Assembly (NCBI RefSeq): GCF_013114625.1
Contig: NZ_VTXD01000008.1
Location: 1 to 64,000, forward strand
Length of the DNA: 64,000 nucleotides
Direction: 5' to 3'
Source: Vibrio sp. 99-70-13A1
Lineage (GTDB): Bacteria > Pseudomonadota > Gammaproteobacteria > Enterobacterales > Vibrionaceae
Notes under the pieces: model-generated
Told to the model about the DNA's origin: nothing
What the model saw: only the letters and a program-made list of their open reading frames with translations
Databases searched by the model: none
Shown: positions 16,393-25,913 of the stretch, in pieces
Numbering within the stretch: the first letter of the stretch is position 1
How the letters are laid out: each line of letters starts with the position of its first letter
Made by a program: the position numbers and the translations under genes

Positions 16393-17817
16393 ATGACTTA
16401 TACCGTAGAGAAAATCGGCGGTACATCCATGACAGCATTTGATGCTGTTTTAGAAAATATAATGTTACGCCCAACCAACCGCTACAATCGCGTATTCGTG
16501 GTTTCAGCTTATAGCGGTATGACCGACGCGCTGCTTGAGTGCAAAAAAACCAGTAAGCCTGGTGTTTATCAGCTCATCGCGAAGCGTGATGATAACTGGG
16601 AAGAAGCCCTCAGTTATGTTGAACAGCGAATGCTTTTGACTAATGAACATATTTTTGCAGATCCAATGAGCCGCCTTCGCGCGGACAAATTCATTGGTTC
16701 TCGTATTTCAGAAGCTAAGCATTGTATCTCGAATATCTTGGAAACTTGCCAATATGGTCAATTTTCGTTGCGTCATTACTTGCCGCAAGTTCGTGAATTC
16801 TTATCTTCGATCGGTGAAGCGCATAGTGCATTTAATACAGCACTTAAGCTGAAAAATTTAGGTGTTAACGCTAAGTTTGTTGATTTGTGTGGCTGGAACT
16901 CTGAAAAGCCTAAAAGTCTTGATGACAATATTCGTGACGTATTCGCGGATATTGATGTCACGACAGAGCTTCCTATTGTTACTGGTTACGCTTCGTGTTC
17001 AGAAGGTTTGATGTCGACTTATGATCGCGGATACAGCGAGATGACTTTTAGTCGAATAGCATCTATTACTAAAGCTGATTTAGCGATCATTCATAAAGAA
17101 TATCACTTGAGTTCAGCAGACCCGCGAGTCGTGGGTTCAGATAAAGTACTGCCAATTGGTCGTACGAATTATGATGTGGCGGATCAACTTGCAAACTTAG
17201 GTATGGAAGCTATCCACCCTAATGCAGCAGCAGGCTTGCGTGAAAGTAATATTGAGCTGCAAATTAAAAACACTTTTGAGCCAGAGCACGCAGGTACATT
17301 GATTTCGAGTGATCATCAACCCACGGCAAATAAAGTTGAAATTATTGCTGGAAAAGAAAAGGTTTTTGCTTTGCATTTATTCGATCAAACCATGGTTGGT
17401 CAGGTTGATAATGTGAGCTATGAATTGATGGAAATTATCGCGGACGCTCATGTTTGCCTTGTAGGTAAAGAGATGAATGCAAACTCGATTACCTATTATT
17501 TAGGCGGCAGTACTGAAAGCTTAAATAAAGTACTTTATAAAGCTGAAAAGCGATATCCAAAAGCGGAGATAAAAGGTCGAATGGTCGCTCTTATTTCTGT
17601 GATTGGATCTCAAATCGATACCAACAAAGCACTTACTCAGGGTGTTTTAGCCTTGATGAAGGAAGGGGTGACGCCTGTAGCATTACACTCTTCAATGCGT
17701 AATGTGAATGTTCAATTTGTAGTGGGTCATGAAGAATATGGCTCGGCAATTTGTGCGTTACATGGTGAATTTTTTAACTCTTCAGATAAAGACAACCTTT
17801 CAAGTAAAGTTGCTTAG
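16393..17817 (+). CDS. Ectoine-cluster aspartokinase (Ask_Ect)
   Basis: Phosphorylates L-aspartate and so feeds aspartate semialdehyde to EctB. It has 474 residues. The N-terminal motif KIGGTSM (7-13) is a variant of the usual KFGGTS. Further kinase signatures are FVVSAYSGMTDALLECK, GYASCSEGLMSTYDRGYSEM and ADPRVVG. The C-terminal 150 residues hold the ACT region (VALISVIGSQIDTNK, RNVNVQFVV). Specialised kinases of this subfamily accompany ectABC and are thought to escape lysine/threonine feedback. It is on the same strand as ectC after a 227-base gap with a hairpin, so it may also have its own promoter. Confidence 0.93.
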   Translation: MTYTVEKIGGTSMTAFDAVLENIMLRPTNRYNRVFVVSAYSGMTDALLECKKTSKPGVYQLIAKRDDNWEEALSYVEQRMLLTNEHIFADPMSRLRADKFIGSRISEAKHCISNILETCQYGQFSLRHYLPQVREFLSSIGEAHSAFNTALKLKNLGVNAKFVDLCGWNSEKPKSLDDNIRDVFADIDVTTELPIVTGYASCSEGLMSTYDRGYSEMTFSRIASITKADLAIIHKEYHLSSADPRVVGSDKVLPIGRTNYDVADQLANLGMEAIHPNAAAGLRESNIELQIKNTFEPEHAGTLISSDHQPTANKVEIIAGKEKVFALHLFDQTMVGQVDNVSYELMEIIADAHVCLVGKEMNANSITYYLGGSTESLNKVLYKAEKRYPKAEIKGRMVALISVIGSQIDTNKALTQGVLALMKEGVTPVALHSSMRNVNVQFVVGHEEYGSAICALHGEFFNSSDKDNLSSKVA

Positions 17818-17885
17818 TTATGAGTAGATTGATTTACTGAGTGGACTGAGTTACTTGGCTGTTTAGTCGAAATACTTTGTAGAAT

Positions 17886-17921
17886 AAAAATGGCACATTC
17901 GATTGAATGTGCCATTTTTTT
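17886..17921 (+). terminator. Terminator of the ectoine cluster
   Basis: ATGGCACATTC and GAATGTGCCAT around GATT, followed by eight T with one gap. It lies between convergent genes and also suits the minus-strand permease. Confidence 0.85.
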
Positions 17922-17953
17922 AGCTTCTTTAAACGGAACTCATTACTAAACCG

Positions 17954-18871
17954 TTAGAAGATAAACTGGTATAGGAAGCCTGCACTCATTGCCATGCTTA
18001 AGATTACGAATAAGAAAGCGGCAATCATTTGGTTTTTGAAGATAGATTTAAGCAAAATTACTTCTGTTAAACTTGCCCCTGCGCTACCAATAATCAGTGC
18101 CATTACTGCTCCAAGACCCATTCCTTTTGCAGCTAAAGCGGCGCTTAGTGGAATGACTGCTTCAGCTCTAATGTACAGTGGGATACCAATAACAGCGGCA
18201 ACTGGAATAGCAAATGGGTTATCTTCACTTGCTACGCTCGCCACTAACTCTGTTGGCATGAAACCATAAATCATTGAACCTAAGGCAATACCACCAACCA
18301 AGTAAGGAAGAACTTTCTTAAAATCAGACCATGTGCTGTTCCAAATTTTAACCCATTTGTTCACAGGTGCTTTCTTCGAACCACATGATGAACCACAACC
18401 TTTCGATTCAGGTTCAATATAAGCCGATTCTTTTACGTATTTCTCAAAGCCTAGCTTTTCTAGTGTGTAACCAGCAATGACGGATACACCCATTGCAATA
18501 GCAAAGTAGAACGCAGTCACTTTAAGACCAAAGGTTACGGCAAATAAGCCAATAATAATTGGGTTTAAAAGTGGGCTAGCAAACAAAAATACCATCATAG
18601 TACCGAAGCCAGCTTTTGCTCGTAGTAAACCTTTTAAGAAAGGAATTGTTGAGCATGAGCAGAACGGAGTAATTGCTCCTAATAGCCCTGCAATAAAGTA
18701 ACCCTTACCATTTTTTCCGCTAAGAATACTCTGAATTTTTGCTGGTGGAATGTATACCTGCAGCACACCAACAATGTAACTAATTAGTAAGAATAGAATA
18801 GTCAGTTCAACTGCTAGAAAGGCAAACATGCCCAAAGTGTCCATTACCATTTCTTGTGTAATATTAAACAT
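17954..18871 (-). CDS. SO_0444/ArsP-type metal(loid) permease
   Basis: Membrane permease of the DUF318 (ArsP_1) family, about 305 residues with eight or more helices. The hallmark GAITPFCSCSTIPFLKGLL is present, and a Cys-rich loop (CGSSCGSKK) lies in the middle. Relatives export copper/zinc or organoarsenicals. I place the start at ATG 18871 (MFNITQEMVM), which follows GAG at a proper distance; upstream starts at 18916 or 18919 would run through an inverted repeat. Two palindromes in the leader suggest an ArsR/SmtB-type repressor, though no such gene is adjacent. Export of a thiophilic metal is the likely role. Confidence 0.75.
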   Translation of the reverse strand: MFNITQEMVMDTLGMFAFLAVELTILFLLISYIVGVLQVYIPPAKIQSILSGKNGKGYFIAGLLGAITPFCSCSTIPFLKGLLRAKAGFGTMMVFLFASPLLNPIIIGLFAVTFGLKVTAFYFAIAMGVSVIAGYTLEKLGFEKYVKESAYIEPESKGCGSSCGSKKAPVNKWVKIWNSTWSDFKKVLPYLVGGIALGSMIYGFMPTELVASVASEDNPFAIPVAAVIGIPLYIRAEAVIPLSAALAAKGMGLGAVMALIIGSAGASLTEVILLKSIFKNQMIAAFLFVILSMAMSAGFLYQFIF

Positions 18872-18884
18872 AATCTCAATCGCT

Positions 18885-18957
18885 ATATTTCTGGAATAGT
18901 CGAAATATACGCTCATCAAATTATGAGTTCAACCTTTATTTCGATAAAAATCGAAAT
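18885..18957. promoter_or_regulatory. Two palindromes upstream of the metal permease
   Basis: ATTTCGAT-AAAA-ATCGAAAT (18938-18957) is a perfect inverted repeat. ATATTTC and GAAATAT (18885-18891, 18902-18908) form a second with a 10-base centre, and both contain TTTC/GAAA. The layout fits repressor operators over the promoter. Binding by an ArsR-family repressor is a guess from the type of transporter. Confidence 0.5.
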
Positions 18958-19100
18958 GAAGTGCTCATTTTTAAAGTTAAATGATAATTTTTTTTTAAGA
19001 GTTTGATTCTTATTGATTTGTTGGTCGTGACTAGTTGGTGGGTATGTGTGGATTATTTCTGAGGATAAGAAAAGGTAAAGAACTAGAAGGGAAAAATAAA

Positions 19101-19124
19101 AAAGGCAGCGAATAGGCTGCCTTT
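19101..19124 (-). terminator. Terminator of the 50-residue gene
   Basis: AAAGGCAGC and GCTGCCTTT form a 9-bp stem with a 6-base loop; on the minus strand it is followed by a long T-rich tract. It lies 34 bases after the stop at 19158. Confidence 0.8.
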
Positions 19125-19157
19125 GTTAATGTCAGTAGTGATTAAGCTAGCAACGAA

Positions 19158-19310
19158 TTATGCTTTCTTAAGATCTTGAGCTGGGTAAGTCAGAGTCATA
19201 CCATCAACCGTTACATGAATGTAGAAACCACCAGCGCTGATGCCAGTTACAGTCATTTCACCAAGATCGACACCTTTTGTCGCTACTACTACGTCATCAA
19301 TTGAAAACAT
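19158..19310 (-). CDS. Conserved-looking 50-residue protein
   Basis: A short reading frame with every sign of a real gene: AGGG eight bases before ATG 19310, 50 codons starting MFSIDDVVVATKGVDLGEMT, and a strong terminator 34 bases after the stop. The sequence is rich in beta-branched residues and Gly (VTGISAGGFYIHVTVDG, then MTLTYPAQDLKKA), suggesting a small beta-barrel or SH3-like fold with no membrane segment. I do not recognise the family. It stands alone between a metal permease and a DMT transporter. Confidence 0.7.
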   Translation of the reverse strand: MFSIDDVVVATKGVDLGEMTVTGISAGGFYIHVTVDGMTLTYPAQDLKKA

Positions 19311-19595
19311 TTAAATACCCTAATAATAAAAAATAGAACAGGACAATTGTCTGAGCGCGATTAAAGCAGATAGTCTTGAGCTGACCTAATCAGGTTATTT
19401 ATCGTCAGGATTAGCGTTATTTGTTTGTCGTGTGAGGGAAAGGTATCGCTGATTTAAGGAAAGGGCGCGATATGCCTAGTAATATAGAACGGTATCACTT
19501 GTAGCTAAATCGTTAAATTCATGAATAAATGCGTGTCTTATTGATAGGGATGCCGTTAGTATGAAATTTCAACTCGGTTACATGGACTGTTCGTT

Positions 19596-20528
19596 ATGAC
19601 ATCTGCTATCTCAACCTCAATGAGCACTCGCTTGTGGGTAATGCTGGTACTACTTTCAATGCTTTGGGGTGGGTCTTTTTTCTTTGTTGGAATAGCCGTC
19701 AATGAATTACCGCCATTGACCATCGTTGCGTTAAGGGTTGGAATTGCAGCGATAACATTATGGTGTATCGCCTTGCTTCTTGGCTTGAAGCCACCGAAAG
19801 AGTTAAGCGTTTGGGGCGCATTTTTCAAAGTTGGCTTATTGAACAATGTCATCCCATTTGTGTTAATCGTTTGGGGGCAGACTCAAATTGCTTCTGGTTT
19901 AGCGTCTATCTTGAATGCGGCAACACCTATTTCTGCTGTGATTGTAGCGGGTTTATTGCTACCAGATGAACGACCAACACCTCTAAAAATTATGGGCGTA
20001 GGAATCGGCTTCATTGGTGTGGTGGTTATGATCGGTTTACCAGCCTTGAGTGGCGGTGGGAGTTTACTTGCACAGCTTGCAGTAATCACAGCAACTATCT
20101 GTTATGCGTTTGCTGGCGTGTATAGCCGCCGTTTTAAAACCATGGGTATTAGCCCTATTATTGTTGCCGCTGGTCAAGTGACGGCATCAACAATGATTCT
20201 ATTGCCAATTTCATTATTGGTTGATGGTCCTTTAAATATCTCAAGTGTCAGCTCACATACTTGGTTTGCCATTATTGGCTTAGCTGTAGTATCTACGGCT
20301 CTTGCCTATGTTATGTATTTCAAAATAATTGAGTTAGCTGGTGCCACCAATGTGCTGCTTGTGACCTTATTGGTTCCTGTATCTGCAATACTACTTGGGT
20401 ACATCTTTTTAAATGAAACCCTAGAACCTATACATTTTGTTGGCATGTCTTTAATTGCTTTAGGGCTTTCAGCTATTGATGGTCGTTTATGGAAAGGTAT
20501 AGCGAATATTAAGCAGGTCAGTAAATAG
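19596..20528 (+). CDS. EamA/DMT-family transporter
   Basis: Ten-helix drug/metabolite transporter (310 residues) made of two EamA repeats. The first begins LSMLWGGSFFFVGIAVNELPPLTIVALRV-like with the family hallmarks W-G and P-x-x-x-x-x-R, and the repeat boundary lies near residue 155. The second ends with 'ELAGATNVLLVTLLVPVSAILLGYIFLNE', typical of EamA (parts given only as landmarks). These proteins usually export amino acids or related metabolites. It is a single gene; a divergent TetR gene lies beyond its 3' end. Confidence 0.8.
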   Translation: MTSAISTSMSTRLWVMLVLLSMLWGGSFFFVGIAVNELPPLTIVALRVGIAAITLWCIALLLGLKPPKELSVWGAFFKVGLLNNVIPFVLIVWGQTQIASGLASILNAATPISAVIVAGLLLPDERPTPLKIMGVGIGFIGVVVMIGLPALSGGGSLLAQLAVITATICYAFAGVYSRRFKTMGISPIIVAAGQVTASTMILLPISLLVDGPLNISSVSSHTWFAIIGLAVVSTALAYVMYFKIIELAGATNVLLVTLLVPVSAILLGYIFLNETLEPIHFVGMSLIALGLSAIDGRLWKGIANIKQVSK

Positions 20529-20630
20529 CCTTATTCTGTTCTAGAAGATAAGATAAATGAAGCAGTGATCACTCACTGCTTTTTCATTTGTCTAAAGCTT
20601 AAAATAAACAGTAGTGAAAAATGTAGATCG

Positions 20631-21248
20631 CTAATTATTAGAACGATTACCGTTAATAAATAGAGCAACGCATTCTTTGATGTAATTTAGTCTATCTTCA
20701 TCACTTTCTTGACTGTCTTGCCCGAAGAATCCCCAATAAGCTGACTTTCCGTGGAACATGAGCAACAACTGCATGGCTGCAATTCTCGGTGAACTCGAAA
20801 CTGACAAGCTAAAGTCACTTGAATTGACTTTGTCTTTTAGATACTCAGCCAATAAGTTAGTCGTTTTTTGTGGACCAGACTGCAAGTAAACCGCGGCTAT
20901 TTCAGGGTGAGTATTGGCTTGGCTGACGGCATTTTGAAAGGTTTGCCTTGCTTGCTCATCAAGCAGTAAATTTTGAAACTTCACTCCAAATTTAACCAGT
21001 TCTTCAGCAACAGGAGCATTCATATCAAATGCACTTGGGCTTAACTCTCTCTCGACACACTTAGTTTGCATGCAAGTTTCAAACAACTCATCTTTGTTTT
21101 TGAAATGAGAATAGACCGTTTGCTTAGAAACGTTGGCAGCTTTCGCTATTTGATCCATATTGATCTTGTAGCCATATTCTGAGAAAAGTTCACTGGCTGC
21201 GGTTAAGATCTGAGATCTTTTCTGTTCACTCTTGATGATTTTTGTCAC
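20631..21248 (-). CDS. TetR-family repressor of the RND pump
   Basis: A 205-residue TetR-family repressor. The N-terminal HTH lies in residues 30-58: MDQIAKAANVSKQTVYSHFK and NKDELFETCM. The C-terminal ligand domain is not specific. It is divergent from an RND efflux operon, and the gap contains a perfect 27-bp palindrome that is almost certainly its operator. It probably represses the pump and itself until an inducer binds. Confidence 0.88.
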   Translation of the reverse strand: MTKIIKSEQKRSQILTAASELFSEYGYKINMDQIAKAANVSKQTVYSHFKNKDELFETCMQTKCVERELSPSAFDMNAPVAEELVKFGVKFQNLLLDEQARQTFQNAVSQANTHPEIAAVYLQSGPQKTTNLLAEYLKDKVNSSDFSLSVSSSPRIAAMQLLLMFHGKSAYWGFFGQDSQESDEDRLNYIKECVALFINGNRSNN

Positions 21249-21380
21249 GTGTTTGGTTCTCGTTACGCTGCTACTACTGGTTTGTGTTGAACTTTAATTT
21301 ATACGCTCAAAGGCAGGGTAAGCATTATGCTTTCTGTGATAGTTTTATCAATCATTAAAGATGAAACTTATTTTTAACAT

Positions 21381-21407
21381 AATCAAACTAGACAGTCTAG
21401 TTTGATT
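21381..21407. promoter_or_regulatory. 27-bp perfect palindrome, TetR operator
   Basis: The left arm AATCAAACTAGAC, a central A, and its exact reverse complement GTCTAGTTTGATT. A further TTAGTCTAA-like half site follows at about 21410. It is located 50 bp before the adaptor gene start, in the TetR/RND divergent region. Confidence 0.85.
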
Positions 21408-21457
21408 TAGTTAGTCTAAAAATAGAATATAAATGTGTACTGCATAGGAACAGTAAT

Positions 21458-22552
21458 ATGTATAAATTGATCAAGAGAAGTGCGGTTGCATTAGCGCTAT
21501 CGACTTTTCTTATTGGGTGTGGCGAAACAACGCAAGCTGAAGCATCTGCTGATTCAGCACCTTCGACCGTATTAACTGTTGAAACGATCGCGCTGGAATT
21601 ATCACCTTCTTATGCGGTACAGCGCGAATATGTTGGAATAGTGAAAGCAGGGCAGCAAGCCAATTTGGGCTTTGAATTAGCCGGAAAGGTGCAAGAAATC
21701 TATGTCGATGTGGGGGATGTCGTTACAAAAGGGCAACCACTTATTCGTTTAGATACCCAACTTCTAAAAACGGAATCCAGCCAGTTAAAAGCTCAAGCAG
21801 AAGAAGTGAAAGCTCAGTTAAGTTTAGTGGCAGCCAACCTGAAACGTCAGCGTTCGCTCAAAGCGAAAGGCTTCAGTGCTGAAGCTGAAATTGACACTCT
21901 CACCAGTGAGCAACGCGTACTGCAAGCCAACCTTTTGCGCATTGATGCTTCAGTGCAAGGGAATGATTTGAAATTGGTTAAGTCTACCGTTCTTGCGCCG
22001 TACTCAGGCACGATAGCAACACGTTTCGTTTCATTGGGTGATGTGGTGAATGTGGGTAATCCAACATTGACTCTACTTGCAACGGAAGGAAAAGAAGCGT
22101 TCATTGGTATTCCAGCTCATCAAATGCAAAAGGTCACTTCACTTGAAGCGCCGATGATACGCGTCGCCAATTCAAATTATTCCGTGAGTTTACTTAACCC
22201 AGGAGCCATGGTTGATACTCAATCTCGTAGTGTGGCATTGCGCTATTTGTTCCCAGAAAAGTCGCCGGTTTTGGAAGGGCAGCTTACCTACCTTCAATTT
22301 GATGAAACGATTGATGAACAAGGCTATTGGATTCCTTTAACAGGGCTAATCGATGGTCTACGTGGTGTGTGGAATATTTTCGTGATTGGCGAAGACAACA
22401 AGGTTGAGCGAAGAAGCGTTCAGGTTCTATTTGCTAACAATCAACAAGCTTATGTGACCGGTGCTTTGGCTGATGGCGAACAAGTTATTTCTAGTGGCTT
22501 GCATCGCCTTGTCCCTGGTCAAACAGTGAAGCCTGCAGAAGCGGCTGAGTAG
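21458..22552 (+). CDS. RND efflux periplasmic adaptor
   Basis: Membrane-fusion protein of an RND tripartite pump (364 residues). The signal peptide ends in lipobox LIGC (Cys21), so it is a lipoprotein. The lipoyl/barrel-sandwich halves are visible as 'GFELAGKVQEIYVDVGDVVTKGQPLIRLD' and 'STVLAPYSGTIATRFVSLGDVV' with a helical hairpin between them (about 105-165). It ends 8 bases before the pump gene. No outer-membrane channel gene follows, so TolC from elsewhere is likely. Confidence 0.9.
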   Translation: MYKLIKRSAVALALSTFLIGCGETTQAEASADSAPSTVLTVETIALELSPSYAVQREYVGIVKAGQQANLGFELAGKVQEIYVDVGDVVTKGQPLIRLDTQLLKTESSQLKAQAEEVKAQLSLVAANLKRQRSLKAKGFSAEAEIDTLTSEQRVLQANLLRIDASVQGNDLKLVKSTVLAPYSGTIATRFVSLGDVVNVGNPTLTLLATEGKEAFIGIPAHQMQKVTSLEAPMIRVANSNYSVSLLNPGAMVDTQSRSVALRYLFPEKSPVLEGQLTYLQFDETIDEQGYWIPLTGLIDGLRGVWNIFVIGEDNKVERRSVQVLFANNQQAYVTGALADGEQVISSGLHRLVPGQTVKPAEAAE

Positions 22553-22560
22553 GGAATAGC

Positions 22561-25500
22561 ATGAAAATCATAGAGACTATTTCTAATACTCGATTGCTGA
22601 TCTTAATGACGGCTTTACTGCTTGTGAGTGGTATTTCAGCTTTCATGACCTTGCCACGGGCTGAAGATCCAGTAATAGAAAACCGTTATGCAAACATTAC
22701 CACGAGCTTTCCCGGAGCCAGTGCAGAGCGTGTTGAAACGCTGGTGACAGAAGTCATAGAGAATAAACTGCGAGAGCTAAGTGAAGTAAAATTAGTGACC
22801 TCGACTTCAAGACCGGGCGTGTCAATTGTGACGCTGGAATTGAATGATGACATTACCGAGCCTGAACCTGTTTGGTCGCAGGCTCGTGACAAGTTATCTG
22901 ATGTTGAGGCGCTCTTGCCGTCTGGTACTCATTCCCCAGATCTAGATAGCGACCATACCTATGCATTCACTACTATTACTGCGCTTACATGGTCTGGAGT
23001 CGGTGAACCCGATAGGCTAACCCTTGGGCGCTATGCGAAAGAATTGGCTAAACGGTTAAGAACCTTATCAGGCACTGAGTTCGTTGATGAATACGGGATG
23101 CCTCAAGAAGAGATTCAAATCAGTTTGCGAACTGCAGATGCTGCGGCATTAGGGCGTTCAAGCGCGAATATTGCGGAATCACTTGAAGGGGCTGATGCCA
23201 AAAACTCTGCGGGTGAGTTAGTTAGTGCACATTCGCGTTTTGGGTTAGAAATTGAATCAGAGTTGGACTCGATTGAGCGTATTAAACAAGTGCCTATTGC
23301 GACCGATAGCAATGGGCATATCATCCGAATGGAAGATATTGCTTCTGTTCGCCGAGGGGAAAAAACGCCACAAAATCAAATCGCCATTATTGATGGTGAG
23401 CCAGGAGTGATTGTTGCTGCGCGAATGCATCCTGACTTGCGAGTGGACAATTGGACGACTAGAGCCAATGCCGTTATCGACAAGTTTGAGCAAGAGCTGC
23501 CGAGCAATGTTCAAGTAACAGTATTGTTTAATCAGCAAGGTTACACCGAGACCCGATTAGATGATTTAGGCAAAAGTTTAATGATTGGCTTTGTGCTGAT
23601 CTTAATTGTCCTGTTCGTGACTTTAGGTGTTCGAGCTGCAATCTTAGTTGCTATTTCTCTGCCATTAACCTCATTACTCACACTTTCCATCATGAAGATG
23701 ACAGGAGTGCCAATCAACCAGATGTCGGTGACGGGCTTGATAGTGGCACTCGGCATAATGGTGGACAATGCGGTCGTGATGGTGGATACAATTCAAGCTT
23801 ATCGTTTGAAAGGTCAACAGCGTGCCGAAGCGACCATGAACGCACTCAAGCATTTGTGGGTACCGCTATTAGGTTCAACACTTACAACCGTTCTTGCTTT
23901 TGCACCAATCATCTTAATGCCAGGGGCTTCAGGTGAATTTGTGGGCGGCATTGCGATAACCGTTTCTTTCTCTCTGCTAGGTTCTTACTTAATCTCGCAT
24001 ACGCTGATAGCAGGTTTAGCAACTAAGCTGCTTCCTAAAAAGCTCAGTGATGTTGATAAAAAAGGTCAGCACCATTGGTACATCACAGGGCTTAGAATCC
24101 CTGCATTGACTCGCTGGTTTTCGTCATCAGTCCGCTTTGGTGTGACTCACCCAATAATTACGATTGCCCTAGTGTTGTTAGTGCCGTTTACTGGTTACTG
24201 GAGCATGTCTCAATTAACAGAGCAGTTCTTCCCACCTTCGGACAGAGATATGTTTGAGATTCAGGTTTACATGCCGCCTCAAGCAAGTATCTATGCGACC
24301 AAAGCCACTTCAGAAAAGATCGATGACATTATTCATCGATACCAAGAAGTGGAACGCATTGATTGGTTGGTAGGGGCGAACTTCCCGTCTTTCTATTACA
24401 ACCTACAAGCAAGGCAAAATAACGCGCCTTATTTCTCACAAGCGATGGTGAAAACAGAGAACTTCGCACAAGCCAATGCTCTGATTCCAATGCTACAAGA
24501 AGTACTGGATGAAGAAGTACCAGAAGCGCAAATTCTGGTACGAAAGCTTAATCAGGGACCTCCATTTACTGCGCCTGTAGAATTACGTGTTTATGGCGAA
24601 AACTTAGATACCTTAAAAGCGATTGGTGAAGATGTACGTTTAATTCTTGCCAATATTCCCAATGTTACTCATACCCGAGAAACCTTGCAGCCAGGGACAC
24701 CTAAAGTATGGCTTAAGGTCGATGAGGATACAGCCAAGCTTAATGGTATTTCACTCAATCAATTTGCAGGCATGCTACAAACCACATTAACGGGTCGTGA
24801 AAGCGGTTCAGTGATTGAGGGGAGTGAGTCAGTACCGATCAGAGTTCGTGTGGCGGATGATGCCCGCGAGAATTTATCGCACCTAAGTAATATCCGTTTA
24901 CCGATAAGCTCTGAGGTGTACTCGACTGGAATCAATGTTTCAACGTTAGCGGAGTTAGAGCTTACGACCAGTCGCGGTTCGATTACACGACGTAACGGAC
25001 AGCGAGTGAATACCATTGAGGGATACATCAAAGCTGGTGTATTACCTCAGACGGTACTGAATGAGTTCCAAAAGCGCTTAGAAAGTTATGAGATTCCATC
25101 GGGCTACACTATTGGGTTTGGTGGCGAATCGGCGGAACGAGATAACTCTGTAAATAGCTTAATCTCTAACGTAGCGGTTGTTGTCGTTTTGATGGTACTA
25201 GTAGTGGTGATGTCGTTTAACTCATTCAGAATGAGTAGCATCATCTTCATGGTGGCAGCGCTTGCGGGCGGTCTTGGTTTGTTGTCAGTGTGGATATTTG
25301 GCTACCCATTTGGCTTCACTGTAATCATCGCTATGTTGGGAATCGCTGGTTTAGCTATCAATGCTGCCATTGTGATATTGACTGAGCTTAAACTGGATGA
25401 GAGGGCTTCATCTGGCAATGTAGATGCTGTCGTGGAAGCGGTGATGTCGTGTACTCGCCATATTAGCTCAACAACCATTACAACGGTTGGCGGTTTTATG

Positions 25501-25662
25501 CCTTTGATTATCGCAGGCGGTGGCTTTTGGCCACCATTTGCGGTTGCCATAGTAGGCGGTACTGTATTAACCACATTGATTTCATTCTACTTTGTGCCTG
25601 TTGTGTTTCATTTGATGACACGTAGAAAAGGGCTGCACTCTCAGCGATTAGTCTCTGATTAA
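22561..25662 (+). CDS. RND efflux pump, inner-membrane transporter
   Basis: Proton-driven RND transporter of 1033 residues, full length, with 12 helices and two large periplasmic loops. The proton-relay signature in helix 4 is clear (GLIVALGIMVDNAVVMVD) and the first helix region carries LPRAEDPVIENRYA. The first loop has 'TSFPGASAERVETLVTEVIE', typical of this family. It belongs with the VexB/AcrB-like exporters, more specifically the lineage that pairs with short lipoprotein adaptors. Substrate unknown. It is co-transcribed with the adaptor and controlled by the divergent TetR gene. Confidence 0.92.
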   Translation: MKIIETISNTRLLILMTALLLVSGISAFMTLPRAEDPVIENRYANITTSFPGASAERVETLVTEVIENKLRELSEVKLVTSTSRPGVSIVTLELNDDITEPEPVWSQARDKLSDVEALLPSGTHSPDLDSDHTYAFTTITALTWSGVGEPDRLTLGRYAKELAKRLRTLSGTEFVDEYGMPQEEIQISLRTADAAALGRSSANIAESLEGADAKNSAGELVSAHSRFGLEIESELDSIERIKQVPIATDSNGHIIRMEDIASVRRGEKTPQNQIAIIDGEPGVIVAARMHPDLRVDNWTTRANAVIDKFEQELPSNVQVTVLFNQQGYTETRLDDLGKSLMIGFVLILIVLFVTLGVRAAILVAISLPLTSLLTLSIMKMTGVPINQMSVTGLIVALGIMVDNAVVMVDTIQAYRLKGQQRAEATMNALKHLWVPLLGSTLTTVLAFAPIILMPGASGEFVGGIAITVSFSLLGSYLISHTLIAGLATKLLPKKLSDVDKKGQHHWYITGLRIPALTRWFSSSVRFGVTHPIITIALVLLVPFTGYWSMSQLTEQFFPPSDRDMFEIQVYMPPQASIYATKATSEKIDDIIHRYQEVERIDWLVGANFPSFYYNLQARQNNAPYFSQAMVKTENFAQANALIPMLQEVLDEEVPEAQILVRKLNQGPPFTAPVELRVYGENLDTLKAIGEDVRLILANIPNVTHTRETLQPGTPKVWLKVDEDTAKLNGISLNQFAGMLQTTLTGRESGSVIEGSESVPIRVRVADDARENLSHLSNIRLPISSEVYSTGINVSTLAELELTTSRGSITRRNGQRVNTIEGYIKAGVLPQTVLNEFQKRLESYEIPSGYTIGFGGESAERDNSVNSLISNVAVVVVLMVLVVVMSFNSFRMSSIIFMVAALAGGLGLLSVWIFGYPFGFTVIIAMLGIAGLAINAAIVILTELKLDERASSGNVDAVVEAVMSCTRHISSTTITTVGGFMPLIIAGGGFWPPFAVAIVGGTVLTTLISFYFVPVVFHLMTRRKGLHSQRLVSD

Positions 25663-25738
25663 ATGTAAGAGTGCAATGAATAGCTTAATAAGAAGCGCAG
25701 CTAAGGTTGTGCTTTTTTATGTCTGTCTCTGTGTTTAT

Positions 25739-25759
25739 GAGAATAGAGAATAGAGAATA
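25739..25759. repeat. Tandem repeat, 7 bp x 3
   Basis: Three copies of GAGAATA between the RND pump gene and the nitroreductase gene. It is the shortest array of the set described in this window. Confidence 0.85.
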
Positions 25760-25913
25760 GAAAAACCGAAAGTCTGGTCTTCATTCTATATGAAAGACCG
25801 GGGGAAACTTATTTGGCCGAATGTCTCATTTTTATTTTTAGAACATATGATTCGATAATGAGTTAGTTACTATGAGGCTTCATAAGGATAACTAAATCAA
25901 TAAGGAAATTTCA

